Shown here: piece by piece, positions 20,306-29,045 of the stretch
How positions within the stretch are numbered: position 1 is the stretch's first letter
Layout: every line of letters starts with the position of its first letter
DNA from: Mycolicibacterium sp. CR10
GTDB lineage: Bacteria; Actinomycetota; Actinomycetes; Mycobacteriales; Mycobacteriaceae
Direction: 5' to 3'
Length of the DNA: 64,000 bases
Assembly (NCBI RefSeq): GCF_005222675.1
Contig: NZ_STGE01000012.1
Span: 62,001 to 126,000, forward strand
Position numbers and translations under genes: made by a program
Notes under the pieces: model-generated
What the model saw: only the letters and a program-made list of their open reading frames with translations
What the model was told of the DNA's origin: nothing
Databases searched by the model: none

Positions 20306-20992
20306 TCAGGCCAGCCGGATCATCCCGTAGTCGTAGGCGTGGCGCCGGTAGACCACGCAGGGCTTATCGCTGTCCTTGTCGTGGAACAGGAAGAAGTCGT
20401 GGCCCACGAGTTCCATCTCGTAGAGCGCGTCGTCGACTGTCATCGGGGTGGCGGCGTGTTCCTTGGTGCGCACGATCCGTCCGGGCTCGTGGTCGTCGAC
20501 GGCGACGTCGTCGGTCTGGGCGGGGGCCTGTGACTGCGTGAAGGCGTCCGCCAGATGGTCGAGCGAGGTGGCCTCGTGGAGCGAGACCGGAGTCTTGTCG
20601 CCGTAGTGGATCTTGCGGCGGTCCTTGCTCTTGCGCAGCCGCCTCTCGAGTTTGCCGACCGCCGATTCCAGGGCAGCGTAGAAGCTGTCGGCGCAGGCCT
20701 CGCCGCGCACCACGGGCCCGCGCCCCTTGGCGGTGATCTCGACGTGCTGGCAGTTCTTACGCTGGCGCCGATTGCGCTCGTGGTAGAGCTCGACGTCGAA
20801 GAGGTAGATGGTGCGGTCGAATCGTTCCAGGCGAGACAGCTTCTCGGCGACGTAGCTCCGGAAGTGGTCGGGAACTTCGACATTGCGACCCGTGACCACC
20901 ACCTCGGCGTTAGGGCTGGGTTCTGAGGACTCCGCCGTGCTGTTGGGATCCATCACCATCGTGCTGTCTGATTCCACGGAATGACTTGACAT
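20306..20992 (-). CDS. hpf: Long ribosome hibernation-promoting factor
   Basis: Binds the 30S decoding centre and dimerises or inactivates ribosomes in stationary phase; Rv3241c homologue, known as RafS/HPF in fast growers. The 228 residues contain an N-terminal S30AE domain (VVVTGRNVEVPDHFRSYV...VEITAKGRG) and a C-terminal dimerisation domain (MTVDDALYEMELVGHDFFLF). The ATG at 20992 is chosen; the longer frame to 21049 lacks similarity. It lies 141 bases upstream of secA1 on the same strand. About 290 bases upstream of it hold no gene and presumably its promoter. Confidence 0.93.
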   Translation of the reverse strand: MSSHSVESDSTMVMDPNSTAESSEPSPNAEVVVTGRNVEVPDHFRSYVAEKLSRLERFDRTIYLFDVELYHERNRRQRKNCQHVEITAKGRGPVVRGEACADSFYAALESAVGKLERRLRKSKDRRKIHYGDKTPVSLHEATSLDHLADAFTQSQAPAQTDDVAVDDHEPGRIVRTKEHAATPMTVDDALYEMELVGHDFFLFHDKDSDKPCVVYRRHAYDYGMIRLA

Positions 20993-21285
20993 ACTTGGCA
21001 ACTCGATTCTCTTCTGCGTTGGCACGTCTACGCGTGCCCGGCCAATCAAAGAAATCGCGCCGACGGTGCATACCTGGTTGCGCCACTCGCCGGTGCAAGG
21101 TGTCGACTACTCACCTCCTACCGCTGGGCGCGATATCGGCGTCTCACGTCCTCGCCGCCGTGAATTGTTCACGGATGGTTAGGCCCGACGGTAGTCCGTG
21201 TTCACCCTGTCGTGCCACTAATTCGGCACACCTGTTTTCAACTCTTCACGTTCGGTTGATCTGCGGGTAATCCCACCGCTGCGGG

Positions 21286-21915
21286 TCAGGCATGGGCCAT
21301 TGCGAGGACGGCGACGACGTCGGCCCCGCCTGTTTGCAGGACGCGTACGGATTCGCTGGCGGTGGCCCCGGTGGTCACCACGTCGTCGAACACCACCACG
21401 GGACCCGTCACCGGCGCCCTCAGCCGAATGCGGCCGGTGATGTTGCGCTGCCGGTCGGCGCTGGAGAGCCCGACGGAGTCGCGGGTGAAGGCTTTGAGGT
21501 ACAGCACCGGTGCGACGGCCAGGCCTGGGTGGCCTCTCGTCGCTGCCCGGGCGATGCGGGTGACGGGATCGCCGCCGCGACGCCTGGCAGCCGATCGCCG
21601 GGTGGGTGCGGGAACCACGGTCAGGGGGGCGTCGAGCACACCCCAGGTCAGGAGGTTCTCGAGTGCCGCGGCGAGGGCGGCGGCGAGCGGCCGGAGCAGG
21701 TCGGCGCGGCCGTGCTCCTTGACCGCGACGACGGCCTGCCGGCGCGCCCCGGCGTAACGGCCCAGCGACAGCACGGGCACGCCGGGGTCCAGTCGCGGGG
21801 TCACCAGATGCGGCTGATCGGGCGTGACGGTCAGCTCTTTGCGGCATGCCGGACACCAGCCGGCGCCGGGGCTGCCGCAGCCGCCACACTGCCGTGGGAG
21901 CACGAGGTCGAGCAC
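21286..21915 (-). CDS. ComF-family phosphoribosyltransferase-like protein
   Basis: Rv3242c homologue of ComF, a protein tied to DNA uptake in naturally competent bacteria and of unclear role in mycobacteria. Within 209 residues there is an N-terminal zinc ribbon (CGGCG and CPAC, residues about 10-25) and a C-terminal type I PRTase motif VVVFDDVVTTGATASE. The GTG at 21915 starts three bases after the stop of the DUF559 gene of element I, so the insertion of that element replaced or abuts its natural leader. Confidence 0.9.
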   Translation of the reverse strand: MLDLVLPRQCGGCGSPGAGWCPACRKELTVTPDQPHLVTPRLDPGVPVLSLGRYAGARRQAVVAVKEHGRADLLRPLAAALAAALENLLTWGVLDAPLTVVPAPTRRSAARRRGGDPVTRIARAATRGHPGLAVAPVLYLKAFTRDSVGLSSADRQRNITGRIRLRAPVTGPVVVFDDVVTTGATASESVRVLQTGGADVVAVLAMAHA

Positions 21916-21918
21916 GCG

Positions 21919-22857
21919 TCAGCCCTCCTGTCGCCGAGCGTGCATCAAGGGCGGATTTCTGGCCAGATTTCCGCCCTGGACGCACGCTCGTCGCGACCAT
22001 GCCTGCTGCACGCGCGCGATGACGCCGCCGTCGCCGTCGGCCGCCGTCACTCGAATGTCCATCCACCCGAGTTCGGTCACAGCCTCGTGGCGACGAATGC
22101 CCTTGTTGAATTCGCGACGGGTCCGTCTGTGGTGATCGCCTTCATATTCGACGGCGATCTTGGGGTCCTCCCAACCCATGTCGAGCTCCGCGACGAGCCC
22201 GCCATGGTCGTCATAGACGGGGATCTGCGTCTGGGGCGCCGGAAAGCCGCGGCTGATCAGGAGCAACCGCACCCGTGTCTCCTGCGGCGATTCCGCACCT
22301 GAATCGACCAGGGCAAGCGTCTCACGCGCCAGCCGCAGGCCACGGTGCCCCCGGTAGCGGGAGGCGAGTACGTCGACATCGGCCATCTTCAATCTGGTTG
22401 CCCGGGCCAACGAGTCGATCGGGGCAGTTGCCGCCAATGTGTCGAGCGGCTCGATCGGATTCGTCGGGATTCCTCGCAGATATCGACACGCGATATCCAG
22501 AGCAGTGCGCGCGGGGGTCGTCACCCGCATGCCGCGGATCACCTCGATCTCGTCTTCGGCGATCTGCCCCGACCACACGCTGATCCCTCGCGGCGGGCGG
22601 CGGTTGTGCCACAACACTTCTGCAGGCAGGGAAGCGTCGATCCATTTGGCACCGTGCAGCGCGGCGGCCGAGCGGCCGGCGACGATTCCCGCGCGGCCGG
22701 TCCACAGCCACGCCGCTCGGGCACGGGTGGCTGCTGTGAGCTCAGCGCCGATCGGTATGTAAACGTCGGGGTAGATCGCTATGAACCGAGTCCGCAACGA
22801 ATGCCTCGTCAGCCGCCCCGCCTGCAGCGCCTCGCTGCCGATGAACGGATACACCAT
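21919..22857 (-). CDS. AbiEi-like/DUF559 nuclease-like protein of element I
   Basis: No known function. The N-terminal part (about 1-150) resembles the winged-helix/AbiEi antitoxin-like proteins: SALHGAKWID style block (here AALHGAKWIDASLP) and VTTPARTALDIA. The C-terminal part is a DUF559/Vsr-like PD-(D/E)xK domain: SPQETRVRLLL, then LDMGWEDPKIAVEYEGDHH. I take the ATG giving MVYPFIGSEALQ, which lines up with the paralogue at 48770; a GTG at 22887 is possible. The last about 20 codons are encoded by a 56-bp palindrome (21935-21990), giving an odd tail ending NPPLMHARRQEG. A second palindrome lies just upstream of the start. Confidence 0.8.
   Translation of the reverse strand: MVYPFIGSEALQAGRLTRHSLRTRFIAIYPDVYIPIGAELTAATRARAAWLWTGRAGIVAGRSAAALHGAKWIDASLPAEVLWHNRRPPRGISVWSGQIAEDEIEVIRGMRVTTPARTALDIACRYLRGIPTNPIEPLDTLAATAPIDSLARATRLKMADVDVLASRYRGHRGLRLARETLALVDSGAESPQETRVRLLLISRGFPAPQTQIPVYDDHGGLVAELDMGWEDPKIAVEYEGDHHRRTRREFNKGIRRHEAVTELGWMDIRVTAADGDGGVIARVQQAWSRRACVQGGNLARNPPLMHARRQEG
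21935..21990. repeat. 56-bp palindrome C1 (family C)
   Basis: Two 26-base arms around a central GGCC (21961-21964). The left arm starts CGAGCGTGCATCAAGGGCGG and the right arm read inversely starts CGAGCGTGCGTCCAGGGCGG; 22 of 26 positions pair. It lies inside the 3' end of the DUF559 gene and so is translated. Confidence 0.9.
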
Positions 22858-22892
22858 GTGCGGCAGTGTCGTCCGGCACACCGACACAACGC

Positions 22893-22948
22893 CGAGCGTG
22901 CGTCCAGGGCGGACTTTCGGCCGATTTTCCGCCCTGAGCGCACGCTCG
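22893..22948. repeat. 56-bp palindrome C2 (family C)
   Basis: Same length and layout as C1: 26-base arms around GGCC at 22919-22922, left arm starting CGAGCGTGCGTCCAGGGCGG, 21 of 26 positions pairing. It lies immediately upstream of the DUF559 gene and could carry its promoter or be bound by its product. Just beyond, TAGGTCCCCGC is repeated twice before the Rieske gene end. Confidence 0.9.
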
Positions 22949-23015
22949 ACGGGTAGGTCCCCGCGCTTCTCACTCGGCGGCTAGGTCCCCGCTCGCCGCG
23001 CGCCAGCCGAGAGCC

Positions 23016-23480
23016 TCAGCTGAGGATGATCGAGTCTCCCTGCACCGTGATCGCTTTCGCCGTCAACGGCTTCGTCGCCGGCCCCTTGACCACCGCGCCG
23101 TCGAGGCTGAACTTGCTCCCATGGCAGGGGCAGTCGATGGTGCCTTCGGCGACCTTGTCGAGCGTGCAGCCGGAGTGGGTGCACACCGTGGAGAACGCCT
23201 TGAAGTCACCGGCGGCCGGCTGGGTCACCACTACCTCGCCGACGATGACCCCCGATCCGACGGGGACATCGGCCGTCGTCGTCAGCGCCTCGGGTGCGGC
23301 GGGCCCATCGGTCTCCCCCGGCGCGGCGGTCGTCGACTGCGCACTGGCGGATTCCTTGGTCTCACCCCCGCTCGAACACGCCGCCAGCGCGGCGGCGGCC
23401 AAGCCGACTCCGGCGCCGGCGATCACCCCTTTTCGGGAAATCTGCACCGGCTTCGGGACACGCGCCTCGTCGATCTCCAT
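23016..23480 (-). CDS. Rieske 2Fe-2S lipoprotein with Tat-like signal
   Basis: Small secreted iron-sulfur protein, 154 residues, function unknown. The N-terminus has a Tat-like [22 protein letters not shown], with one Arg-Lys pair instead of twin Arg, ending in a lipobox LAAC (Cys35). The Rieske cluster ligands are C100-T-H102 and C117-x-x-H120, with C105 and C119 placed for the stabilising disulfide seen in bc1-type Rieske proteins. It lies 57 bases after lpqB on the same strand. It may be an electron carrier at the outer face of the membrane. Confidence 0.88.
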   Translation of the reverse strand: MEIDEARVPKPVQISRKGVIAGAGVGLAAAALAACSSGGETKESASAQSTTAAPGETDGPAAPEALTTTADVPVGSGVIVGEVVVTQPAAGDFKAFSTVCTHSGCTLDKVAEGTIDCPCHGSKFSLDGAVVKGPATKPLTAKAITVQGDSIILS

Positions 23481-23537
23481 CGATGACCTCTTCCTTGGTC
23501 TGGTCGCCGGAGGGCTGTTCCGACGACACGATCAGTG

Positions 23538-25298
23538 TCAGCCCGGCAGCACCGGCAGCGCACCCGCTGCCATCAGCGGCCGGACCTCGGCCCATCCGGG
23601 GTCGCCTTCGGCGGCGGTCCCGGACAGCTGCAGCACGCCGCGTTCGTCGGCGACATAGACAGCCGACGGGTTGGCGGCCACCGTGGTCACGGGCATCAGC
23701 AGGTTGCGGGTGGGGCCGTCGGAGTTCACCCCGTCGAGGTTGACGTAGGCCACCGGGTGCTGGGCGTCGGTGCGGCTGACGACGATGTCGTCGCCGGTGC
23801 GCCACGACAGGGACACCACGGACTTGCCCAGCCCGAAGCCCAGCCGCCGCGGATAGGTCAGTGCATAGCCGCCGCCGGCGGTCTGCTCGACGCCGGCGAG
23901 GATCACCTGTCCGTCGATCACCATCGCGGCGCGGGTGCCGTCGCGGGACAGCTGCAGCTCGGCGATGACGCCGGGGAAACGAGTCGACACCGCAATGGAG
24001 TCGACGGGGATGCGGGCGGGCTGCCCGGAGGCGTCCTGGATGACGCGCACCACCGTGATGCCGTCGACGACGACCCAGATCGCGTCATCCAGCGACCAGC
24101 TCGGCCTGCTGAGGGTTCGGCCGTCCATCGCCTGGGATGCGCTGCCGCTCAACGGCCCCACCCACAGCGACGATGCCATGTCGGGGGCACCGGGGCGCGC
24201 GATCACGGTCGAGGCGACCAGCTGACCGCCCCGCGACAGCGACGCCGCCGTCTGACCGGGCATCTGCCCGAACGATCCCGCGACCCGCGGCGCGCGCTGG
24301 CCGTCCAGCCGGACCAGTGACCCGCCGACCAGGGCGTGCAGTCCGGCGGCCGCACCGTCGACGGCACCGGGGTCGGTCGCGGCGACGTCGGCGGTGTCCC
24401 AACCTTCGGCGAACCGGTCGTCGAGCGCGGCGCCGTCGGCGGTGATCACGTACGGCCCGTTGACACCGGCCCGATTGAGCGTCCAGATGATCTGTGCCGC
24501 AAGGAGTTGTCGGCTCTGGGGATCGGTGGTCGACAAGCCCTCCAGGTCGATGCGCGCACCGCCGTAGCCGCGCCCGATCCCCGTCTTGCCGCCGTCGGCG
24601 CGCGTCACCGGGCCACGCAGTTTCAGCGGCGGGGCCAGCAGGTTGCGCACCGTCTTGGCCATCTCGGGCCGCGGACCCGCGGCCAGCTTGCTGACCAGTT
24701 CGGTGGGCAACTGGTCGGGCTCGGACACGGCGACGTAGCGAGGGTCGGGCACCACGGTCTTGCCCGTCGGGTCGGCGAAGTAGAGGGTGCTGCGTTTGTA
24801 GGTGGACTGGAACTGTTGCCAGTCGAGGAAGACTCCGTTGGGCAGCCGGTCGATGCGCCAGCCGCCGGTGGTCTTCACCAGTTCGATCGGCCCGGGGTCT
24901 GGCAGTGCGCCTTCACCCGTCTCGAACACCCCCACATCCGAGAGCGAGCCCAGGATGTCGGCGCGCATGGTGACCGAAACCCGTTCGGGGGTGCGGGTTT
25001 CCACGAACACCACATTGTCGATCAGCAGTGCGCTACCGGCGTCGTCCCAGCTGCTGGATGCCGACTCGGTGAGGAACTGCCGTGCGGCGAGGTGCCGGTT
25101 CGCGGGATCCGCTGTGGCCTTGAGGAATTCACGCAGCAGAATGTCGGGGTCCATGCCGGGCGTGGGCTTGGGGAGGCTCGGTGGCGCCGGCCGGTCGACG
25201 GTGCCGATCGCCTGCGGTGACGACGAGCTCGGCACGCCGGCGCAGCCGACCAGCGCGACGACGAGCACCGAGAGCCACAGGGCCAGTAGGCGTCTCAC
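23538..25298 (-). CDS. lpqB: Lipoprotein LpqB, MtrAB accessory
   Basis: Membrane-anchored lipoprotein that modulates the MtrB sensor kinase. The 586-residue precursor starts [19 protein letters not shown] with a lipobox (LVGC) and mature N-terminal Cys; a GerMN-like domain follows (about 60-190) and then a beta-propeller-like region to the C-terminus. The GTG start overlaps the mtrB stop by four bases, showing translational coupling in the conserved order mtrA-mtrB-lpqB. Confidence 0.95.
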   Translation of the reverse strand: MRRLLALWLSVLVVALVGCAGVPSSSSPQAIGTVDRPAPPSLPKPTPGMDPDILLREFLKATADPANRHLAARQFLTESASSSWDDAGSALLIDNVVFVETRTPERVSVTMRADILGSLSDVGVFETGEGALPDPGPIELVKTTGGWRIDRLPNGVFLDWQQFQSTYKRSTLYFADPTGKTVVPDPRYVAVSEPDQLPTELVSKLAAGPRPEMAKTVRNLLAPPLKLRGPVTRADGGKTGIGRGYGGARIDLEGLSTTDPQSRQLLAAQIIWTLNRAGVNGPYVITADGAALDDRFAEGWDTADVAATDPGAVDGAAAGLHALVGGSLVRLDGQRAPRVAGSFGQMPGQTAASLSRGGQLVASTVIARPGAPDMASSLWVGPLSGSASQAMDGRTLSRPSWSLDDAIWVVVDGITVVRVIQDASGQPARIPVDSIAVSTRFPGVIAELQLSRDGTRAAMVIDGQVILAGVEQTAGGGYALTYPRRLGFGLGKSVVSLSWRTGDDIVVSRTDAQHPVAYVNLDGVNSDGPTRNLLMPVTTVAANPSAVYVADERGVLQLSGTAAEGDPGWAEVRPLMAAGALPVLPG

Positions 25299-26950
25299 AC
25301 GCTCTCCCCTGCCGGTTCGCGGTCGCGAACCGGTCGTCGACCGTTGGTGCCCGCCGGCGTCTCGACGGGTTTGACGGGCAGCGGGCTGCTGGTGACCTTG
25401 TGACCGCGAACCAGCGGCAGCGTCAACCGGAAGCAGGCGCCCTTGCCGGGCTCACCCCAGGCCTCCAGCCTGCCCTGGTGCAGCCGGGCGTCCTCGATGC
25501 TGATCGCCAGCCCGAGACCCGTTCCGCCGGAACGCCGCACCCGCGACGGATCCGCACGCCAGAAGCGGCTGAACACCAGCTTCTCCTCGCCGGGTCGCAG
25601 GCCGACGCCGTAGTCGCGGACGGTCACGGCGACGGTGTCCTCGTCGGCGGCCATCCGGATGCGCACTGGCTTGTGCTCGGCGTGGTCGATGGCGTTGGCG
25701 ATCAGGTTGCGCAGGATGCGTTCCACCCGCCGGGGGTCGACCTCGGCGATGACCCCGTCGACGGGCAGATCGACGATCAGCTCCACGCTGGCGTCCTCGG
25801 CGAGGTGACCGACGTTGTCCAGCGCGCTCTTCACGATGGAGCGCAGGTCCACGGCTTCGACGGCGAGCTCGGCGACGCCGGCGTCGTGGCGGGAGATCTC
25901 GAGCAGGTCGTTGAGCAAGGACTCGAACCGGTCGAGCTCGTTGACCATCAGCTCGGTCGAGCGGCGCAGCGCGGGGTCGAGCTCCTCTGCGTGGTCGTGG
26001 ATCAGGTCGGCGGCCATCCGCACCGTGGTCAGCGGCGTGCGCAGTTCGTGGCTGACGTCGGAGGTGAAGCGGCGCTGCAGGTTACCGAACTCCTCGAGCT
26101 GGGTGATCTGGCGGTGCAGGCTCTCGGCCATGTCGTTGAACGACACCGCCAGGCGCGCCATGTCGTCCTCGCCGCGCACCGGCATCCGTTCGGTCAGATG
26201 CCCTTCGGCGAACCGCTCGGCGATCCGCGACGCCGACCGCACCGGAAGCACGATCTGGCGGGCCACCAGCAACGCGATCGCGGCCAGCAGGCCGAGCAGC
26301 ACGATGCCGCCGGTGGCCATCGTGCCGCGCACCAGCGTGATCGTCGACTCCTCGTTGTTCAGCGGGAAGATCAGATACAGCTCGAGGTTGGCGACGGGCG
26401 ACGACGTGGGGCTGCCGATGATCAGGGCCGGTCCGGAGAAGCCGTCGGTGTGCACCGTCGCGTACTGGTAGCTGACCTGTCCGGCCTTGACGAAGTCGCG
26501 CAGCGTGTTCGGGACCTGATCGATGGGGCCGGCCGCGGTGGCCGCGCGGGGGCCGTCGCCGGGGACGACGAGCACCGCGTCGAAGGTGCCCGCGAGGCCC
26601 GCGCCGGCGTCGGCCTTGCGGTCGATCAGCGTGTTGCGGGCCAACTGCAGGCTGCTGTCCAGCGAGCGGGTTTCCTCACCGCCGACGATTCCGCTGACGG
26701 TGGTGCGGGCGCGTTCGATCTCCTCGGTGGCGGCGTGCACCTTCACCTCGAGGATGCGGTCGGTGATCTGGCTCGTCAGCACAAAGCCCAGCACCATGAT
26801 GACGACGAGCGACAAGCCCAACGTCAGCGTGACCACGCGCAGCTGCAGTGAGCGGCGCCATGCCAGTCCCATCGCCCGACCCAGCGCACCCATTCCACGG
26901 ATCAGCGGTGCGGACCGCCGATGGATACGCCGTCTCGAGCTGAAGATCAC
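25295..26950 (-). CDS. mtrB: Two-component sensor histidine kinase MtrB
   Basis: Sensor kinase controlling cell division and wall genes through MtrA. The 551-residue form starts at the GTG at 26950 ([11 protein letters not shown]); the open frame upstream is mtrA shadow. Features: TM1 in [20 protein letters not shown], an extracytoplasmic domain of about 150 residues, TM2 in [21 protein letters not shown], DHp with [15 protein letters not shown], and the ATPase boxes [17 protein letters not shown] and [10 protein letters not shown]. The start overlaps the mtrA stop by four bases. Confidence 0.97.
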   Translation of the reverse strand: MIFSSRRRIHRRSAPLIRGMGALGRAMGLAWRRSLQLRVVTLTLGLSLVVIMVLGFVLTSQITDRILEVKVHAATEEIERARTTVSGIVGGEETRSLDSSLQLARNTLIDRKADAGAGLAGTFDAVLVVPGDGPRAATAAGPIDQVPNTLRDFVKAGQVSYQYATVHTDGFSGPALIIGSPTSSPVANLELYLIFPLNNEESTITLVRGTMATGGIVLLGLLAAIALLVARQIVLPVRSASRIAERFAEGHLTERMPVRGEDDMARLAVSFNDMAESLHRQITQLEEFGNLQRRFTSDVSHELRTPLTTVRMAADLIHDHAEELDPALRRSTELMVNELDRFESLLNDLLEISRHDAGVAELAVEAVDLRSIVKSALDNVGHLAEDASVELIVDLPVDGVIAEVDPRRVERILRNLIANAIDHAEHKPVRIRMAADEDTVAVTVRDYGVGLRPGEEKLVFSRFWRADPSRVRRSGGTGLGLAISIEDARLHQGRLEAWGEPGKGACFRLTLPLVRGHKVTSSPLPVKPVETPAGTNGRRPVRDREPAGESV

Positions 26951-27633
26951 GGAGGTCCGGCCTTGTATCCCACTCCTCGAACGGTGAGCACCACCTGCGG
27001 GTTCTCCGGGTCCTTCTCCACCTTGGCCCGCAGACGCTGGACGTGCACGTTCACCAAACGGGTGTCGGCGGGATGGCGGTAGCCCCACACCTGTTCGAGC
27101 AGCACATCACGAGTAAACACCTGGCGGGGTTTGCGTGCCAGCGCCACGAGCAGGTCGAACTCCAGCGGCGTCAGCGAGATCTGCTCGTCCATCCGGGTGA
27201 CCTTGTGGGCGGGCACGTCGATGTCGATGTCGGCGATCGACAGCATCTCGGCCGGCTCGTCCTCGTTGCGGCGCAGCCGGGCGCGCACCCGGGCGACGAG
27301 TTCCTTCGGCTTGAACGGCTTCATCACGTAGTCGTCGGCGCCCGACTCGAGCCCGAGCACCACGTCGACGGTGTCGGTCTTGGCGGTCAGCATGACGATC
27401 GGCACACCGGAGTCCGCGCGCAGCACGCGGCACACATCGATGCCGTTCATCCCTGGCAACATCAGATCCAGCAGCACCAGGTCGGGCCGCAGCTCACGCA
27501 CGGCCGTCAGCGCCTGGGTGCCGTCACCGATGACCGCGGTGTCGAAACCCTCTCCGCGGAGCACGATGGTGAGCATCTCGGCGAGTGAAGGGTCGTCATC
27601 GACGACCAGGATCCTTTGCCTCATGGTGTCCAT
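26947..27633 (-). CDS. mtrA: Response regulator MtrA
   Basis: Essential OmpR-type regulator that links replication, division and cell-wall remodelling. The 228 residues are almost the canonical mycobacterial sequence: receiver with [12 protein letters not shown], phospho-acceptor Asp in [13 protein letters not shown], switch Thr and Lys in LTAKTD and KPFKPKE; winged helix with [14 protein letters not shown] and the wing [13 protein letters not shown]. The start is the ATG of [11 protein letters not shown]; the frame is open upstream but unlike the family. It leads the mtrA-mtrB-lpqB operon. Confidence 0.98.
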   Translation of the reverse strand: MDTMRQRILVVDDDPSLAEMLTIVLRGEGFDTAVIGDGTQALTAVRELRPDLVLLDLMLPGMNGIDVCRVLRADSGVPIVMLTAKTDTVDVVLGLESGADDYVMKPFKPKELVARVRARLRRNEDEPAEMLSIADIDIDVPAHKVTRMDEQISLTPLEFDLLVALARKPRQVFTRDVLLEQVWGYRHPADTRLVNVHVQRLRAKVEKDPENPQVVLTVRGVGYKAGPP

Positions 27634-27721
27634 GGTGTCACCAGAAAGCGATAAACCTCGGATACCACACGCGGTGTTTTGCGTGTTTACCGGCTCCGGC
27701 GTGACATTTGCCCCTCGGGTG

Positions 27722-28285
27722 CTAGGTGGCGGCGTCCGTCGGCGGGTCGCCGGACGCCGGATTCGTCGGCGCGGGCCCGGGGCGGGCGAACCGTCGGTCG
27801 CTGATCCCGGCGTACTCCGTGCCGATCTGCTGGATGCTCGCACCGACGGCAGTCAGCTCGCTGTGGGAGTTCTCCACGATCGCGCCGAGGCGGCTCAGGC
27901 CCCTCGACACGATCAGCATCTGCAGGGCGTGGCCCGCCCCGGTGCTCGGTACCGACATCGCGGCGCTGACGGTTCGGTCGCGCACGGCGTCGAGGTCGGT
28001 GCGCCCGTGGGTGACGATCTCGGCCGAGCGGTCGATCTCGGCGGCGAGTCGGGCGTCAAGTGCGGCGAGGGCGCCGAACACCCGTGCGTGCTCGGCGTTG
28101 GCCGCCGCGTACGCCGTCGCGCCCTCGCCCCGCCAGTGGCTGCCGGGGACGGCGGATTCGACGTCGGACTGCAGCCCGCGCAGGGCTGCGCTCCCGTCGA
28201 ATTGCGGTCCGCCGGCCGGGCTGTCCTGCCCGTAGGTCCGGCGCGCCTGCGACCACGTCGCCTCGAACGCCTCCAACGGACCCAC
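27722..28285 (-). CDS. WXG/Esp-like putative type VII secretion-associated protein
   Basis: The 187-residue helical protein has a W-R-G turn (GSHWRGEGATAYAAANAEH, about residues 49-67) between two helical regions, the hallmark of WXG100 and Esp-type substrates of ESX systems. It has no signal peptide. The YxxxD/E secretion motif is not canonical ([15 protein letters not shown]). The C-terminus is Pro/Thr/Ala rich. It sits alone between mtrA and tmk with no ESX genes nearby; EspB/EspE-like families are the nearest guess. The GTG at 28285 is the only sensible start. Confidence 0.65.
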   Translation of the reverse strand: MGPLEAFEATWSQARRTYGQDSPAGGPQFDGSAALRGLQSDVESAVPGSHWRGEGATAYAAANAEHARVFGALAALDARLAAEIDRSAEIVTHGRTDLDAVRDRTVSAAMSVPSTGAGHALQMLIVSRGLSRLGAIVENSHSELTAVGASIQQIGTEYAGISDRRFARPGPAPTNPASGDPPTDAAT

Positions 28286-28331
28286 GGGTTCTGAGTCTAA
28301 GGGACCTTAAACGCAGGCCAATGCACTTCTT

Positions 28332-28964
28332 TCAGCCGTCGAGCAAGGTGGAGGCGAGCTCGGCCGCCACCACGTCGGGCCCGGCCACCGCCCAGCGGCC
28401 GCACCAGTTCGCCGCCGCGAGTGCGGTGTACGCGGCCGCGGTTCGGCGCTGCAATCCGTCGTCGCGTTCGTAGGCGTCGCGGGCCCGGTCGGCCTCTTCG
28501 GCGGCCCGGCTGACGGCGCGCTGGGCCGCCAGCTCCGTCGGGACGTCGAGCAGCAGTTGCCAGTCCGGGCGCGGCAGCGCGAGCCGCTCGTACTCCAAGT
28601 CCTCCACCCACGCCACCATCTCGCCGTCGATGCCCTGATGCAGACGGGCTGCGCTGTAGGCGGCGTTGGAGGCGACGTAGCGGTCGAGGAGCAGGACCGA
28701 GTGCGCCTGGCTCAGCTGGTCGATCTCGGCGCGTGCCCCGGCACGGTCCATCGCGAACAGCACCGCCATCGCGTACACGGATTCGGCGAGGTCGCCGTGG
28801 CGGCCGTGCAGCGCTTCGGCGGCGAGGTCGGCGGGCACCGAGACGCCGTAGCGCGGGAACGCCAGGGTCGCCACGGAATGGCCTGCGGTCTCGAACGCCG
28901 CGCGCAGGCCGTTGGTCAGCGTCCGCTTGCCCGCACCGTCGACACCCTCGATCACGATGAGCAC
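28332..28964 (-). CDS. tmk: Thymidylate kinase
   Basis: Phosphorylates dTMP to dTDP for DNA synthesis. The 210-residue protein has the mycobacterial P-loop GVDGAGKRTL at residue 7 (Arg after Lys, as in M. tuberculosis TMK), FPRYGVSV, and LDRYVASNAAYSAARL with the DR motif. The LID-side residues lie in the Arg-rich AVSRAAEEADRARDAYERD. It is the start of a short minus-strand run; the divergent esterase gene begins about 80 bases upstream. Confidence 0.95.
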   Translation of the reverse strand: MLIVIEGVDGAGKRTLTNGLRAAFETAGHSVATLAFPRYGVSVPADLAAEALHGRHGDLAESVYAMAVLFAMDRAGARAEIDQLSQAHSVLLLDRYVASNAAYSAARLHQGIDGEMVAWVEDLEYERLALPRPDWQLLLDVPTELAAQRAVSRAAEEADRARDAYERDDGLQRRTAAAYTALAAANWCGRWAVAGPDVVAAELASTLLDG

Positions 28965-29045
28965 CCGGCGAGCCTAATCCAGCGAACGAATTCTTTGAGC
29001 GAGCAAAGGTTGACCACCTCGAATTCGGGGTCAATAGTTGTGACG

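Larger units (their letters stand above)
21935..22948. mobile_element. Putative mobile element I: DUF559 gene between two 56-bp palindromes
   Basis: A 1,014-bp unit whose two ends are 56-bp palindromes of the same family (C1 and C2) and whose only gene is a DUF559 nuclease-like protein. The outermost 9 bases CGAGCGTGC are identical in inverted orientation at both ends. There is no transposase and no clear target duplication. Size and design match element II at 48675-49663. That it moves is inferred from architecture, not shown. Confidence 0.6.

Noticed and set aside
21000..21285. Small RNA or extra gene upstream of hpf
   Set aside because: The about 290 bases have only a weak GTGCC/GGCAC hairpin near 21210-21230 and no convincing frame; treated as the hpf promoter and comF terminator region.
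27660..27720. Terminator or sRNA between mtrA and the WXG-like gene
   Set aside because: Only 88 bases, no clear stem with T-tract and no promoter pair.
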